In this document: positions 40,704 through 41,759 of the stretch, piece after piece
Layout of the letters: each line of letters starts with the position of its first letter
Position numbering within the stretch: position 1 is the stretch's first letter
NCBI GenBank assembly: GCA_023257795.1
Contig: JALRBL010000042.1
Location: forward strand, 1-41,759
Direction: 5' to 3'
Length of the DNA stretch: 41,759 nt
Source: Gammaproteobacteria bacterium
Lineage (GTDB): Bacteria; Pseudomonadota; Gammaproteobacteria; Magnimaribacterales; D2472
Notes under the pieces: generated by a model
Database searches by the model: none
What the model saw: the letters and a program-made list of their open reading frames with translations, nothing else
Told to the model about the DNA's origin: nothing
Program-made: the position numbers and the translations under genes

Positions 40704-41164
40704 CAATTTTATTTAATACTCTCATAAAGATTTTAGCGAGTATGGGAGGGATTGGTTATATCAAATTGGCTCCTGGCACCCTTGCAAGTCTAGCCACATT
40801 AGTTCTTTTCGTTAGCATTAATCCCTTTAGTGCGGGGATATGGTTTGTGCTCATTCCGGTCTTGATATTCTCCTGGGGAATATGCGCTTTTGCAGAGAAG
40901 ATTTATGAAGGACATGATAACTCTCGAATCGTTATAGATGAATTTGCAGGCTTGCTAGTTTGTTTTGCATGCATAGATTTTGATTTTGTAACGCTTGTTT
41001 TTGGTTTTATCCTCTTTAGAACCTTTGATATTGCAAAGCCTTGGCCAATCAGTTTTATTGATAGAAATATAAAGGGTGGGTTTGGCGTTTTATTGGATGA
41101 TCTAGTAGCTGGGCTTTTATCAGGTGCTATAATTGCTGGCTTAAAAATTCTAGTATTAACATGA
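40700..41164 (+). CDS. pgpA: Phosphatidylglycerophosphatase A
   Basis: PgpA dephosphorylates phosphatidylglycerol phosphate in the inner membrane. The 154-residue membrane protein has the family start GGIGYIKLAPGTLASLATL, several hydrophobic segments, the acidic VIDEFAGLLVCF, and FRTFDIAKPWPI with the closing GFGVLLDDLVAGLLSG. It is joined to thiL and ribA by 4-bp overlaps on either side, as in the thiL-pgpA pair of E. coli. Confidence 0.93.
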   Translation: MTILFNTLIKILASMGGIGYIKLAPGTLASLATLVLFVSINPFSAGIWFVLIPVLIFSWGICAFAEKIYEGHDNSRIVIDEFAGLLVCFACIDFDFVTLVFGFILFRTFDIAKPWPISFIDRNIKGGFGVLLDDLVAGLLSGAIIAGLKILVLT

Positions 41165-41745
41165 CCCAATGCCAATTTATTACCGAGGCCAGTTTACCAA
41201 CTGAGTTTGGTGAGTTTCGTTTGCATGCATTTGAAGAAACTAATGGGAAAGAGCATTTAGCGATTGTATTTGGCAATGTTAACAATCAAGAAAATGTTTT
41301 GTGCAGATTGCATTCAGAATGTTTGACAGGTGATGCTCTTTTTAGTGCTCGATGCGACTGTGGGCCACAACTAAAGGCTGCGTTCAAGAATATAGCTGAA
41401 AATGGCTCAGGCATTTTGCTTTATTTAAGACAAGAAGGTCGCGGTATTGGTCTTGTTAACAAAATTAGGGCTTATGCACTTCAGGATTTAGGAAAAGATA
41501 CAGTTGAAGCAAATGAAGCGCTTGGCTTTGATGCAGATTTACGTTCCTATGACATTTGTTTTGATATGCTTTCTCATTTTGGCATTACCTCAGTAGATTT
41601 GTTAACCAATAACCCTAAAAAAGTAGAAGCTTTAGAAAATGCTGGAGTATCAGTAAATAAAAGGATGCCACTCCACGAGGGTGTGAACGAAACAAATCAA
41701 TCGTACATCGATACTAAGAAATCAAAGCTTGGTCATTTAGATTAA
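41161..41745 (+). CDS. ribA: GTP cyclohydrolase II
   Basis: RibA opens the imidazole ring of GTP in the first step of riboflavin synthesis. The zinc ligands are C54, C65 and C67, the same positions as in E. coli, in LHSECLTGD and ARCDCG. The catalytic segment LYLRQEGRGIGLVNKI and the C-terminal LLTNNPKKVEAL are intact. The 194-residue protein complements the degenerate C-terminal domain of RibBX at 30557-31633. It overlaps pgpA by 4 bp. Confidence 0.95.
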   Translation: MTQCQFITEASLPTEFGEFRLHAFEETNGKEHLAIVFGNVNNQENVLCRLHSECLTGDALFSARCDCGPQLKAAFKNIAENGSGILLYLRQEGRGIGLVNKIRAYALQDLGKDTVEANEALGFDADLRSYDICFDMLSHFGITSVDLLTNNPKKVEALENAGVSVNKRMPLHEGVNETNQSYIDTKKSKLGHLD

Positions 41746-41759
41746 CTCTGCAACCAATC

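Overview
This is a compact, visibly AT-rich stretch of bacterial chromosome. Genes are packed with 1-8 bp overlaps, there is only one clear intrinsic terminator, and no tRNA, rRNA, insertion sequence or CRISPR array was seen. No gap of 300 bases or more lacks a gene. Gene content and order point to a streamlined marine gammaproteobacterium, most plausibly of the SAR86 type. Supporting signs are gammaproteobacterial blocks (ponA-aroK-aroB-glt-hemE, miaA-hflKC-purA, nrdR-rib-nusB and thiL-pgpA-ribA) that have lost internal members, a large TonB-dependent receptor, a secreted DUF3604 protein, and SlmA. The lineage is inferred from content, not from a phylogeny.

Layout. 1-2218 (minus): a CobS-type AAA+ ATPase, a CobT-like partner that stops before its von Willebrand domain, and the start of a TPR gene in the same frame. 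2327-3190: acyl-CoA thioesterase II. 3187-11940: hemE, gltD, gltB, aroB and aroK, in the neighbourhood order known from Pseudomonas but with gltB inverted. gltD carries a roughly 97-residue N-terminal extension that looks like an integrase arm-binding domain. 11998-14406: ponA (PBP1A), without the pilMNOPQ genes usually found beside it. 14407-16344: slmA and algC.

16398-22980: ilvE and a lipopolysaccharide region. This holds a GT4 glycosyltransferase, two methyltransferases, an unassigned alpha/alpha-toroid protein, lpxL and waaA. 22977-27417: a P-II protein, miaA, hflK, hflC and purA, with hfq and hflX absent from their usual place. 27486-29711: an exported, cysteine-rich DUF3604 protein. 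29708-35184 (minus): nth, glyA, nrdR, ribD, ribBX, ribH and nusB, without ribE. 35260-38187: a TonB-dependent receptor followed by a strong terminator. 38238-39796: a small LETM1-like membrane protein and a thiolase with a palindromic site in front. 39777-41745: thiL, pgpA and ribA.

How the genes work together. Most genes are housekeeping: nitrogen assimilation (GltBD, P-II), aromatic amino acids (AroK, AroB), heme (HemE), envelope synthesis (PBP1A, AlgC, LpxL, WaaA), riboflavin and thiamine cofactors, one-carbon metabolism (GlyA) and membrane proteostasis (HflKC). The parts worth a second look are the rearranged glt locus with its fused GltD and shared divergent promoter, the shortened CobT, the glycosyltransferase-methyltransferase-toroid cassette, and the receptor whose cysteines all fall in close pairs.
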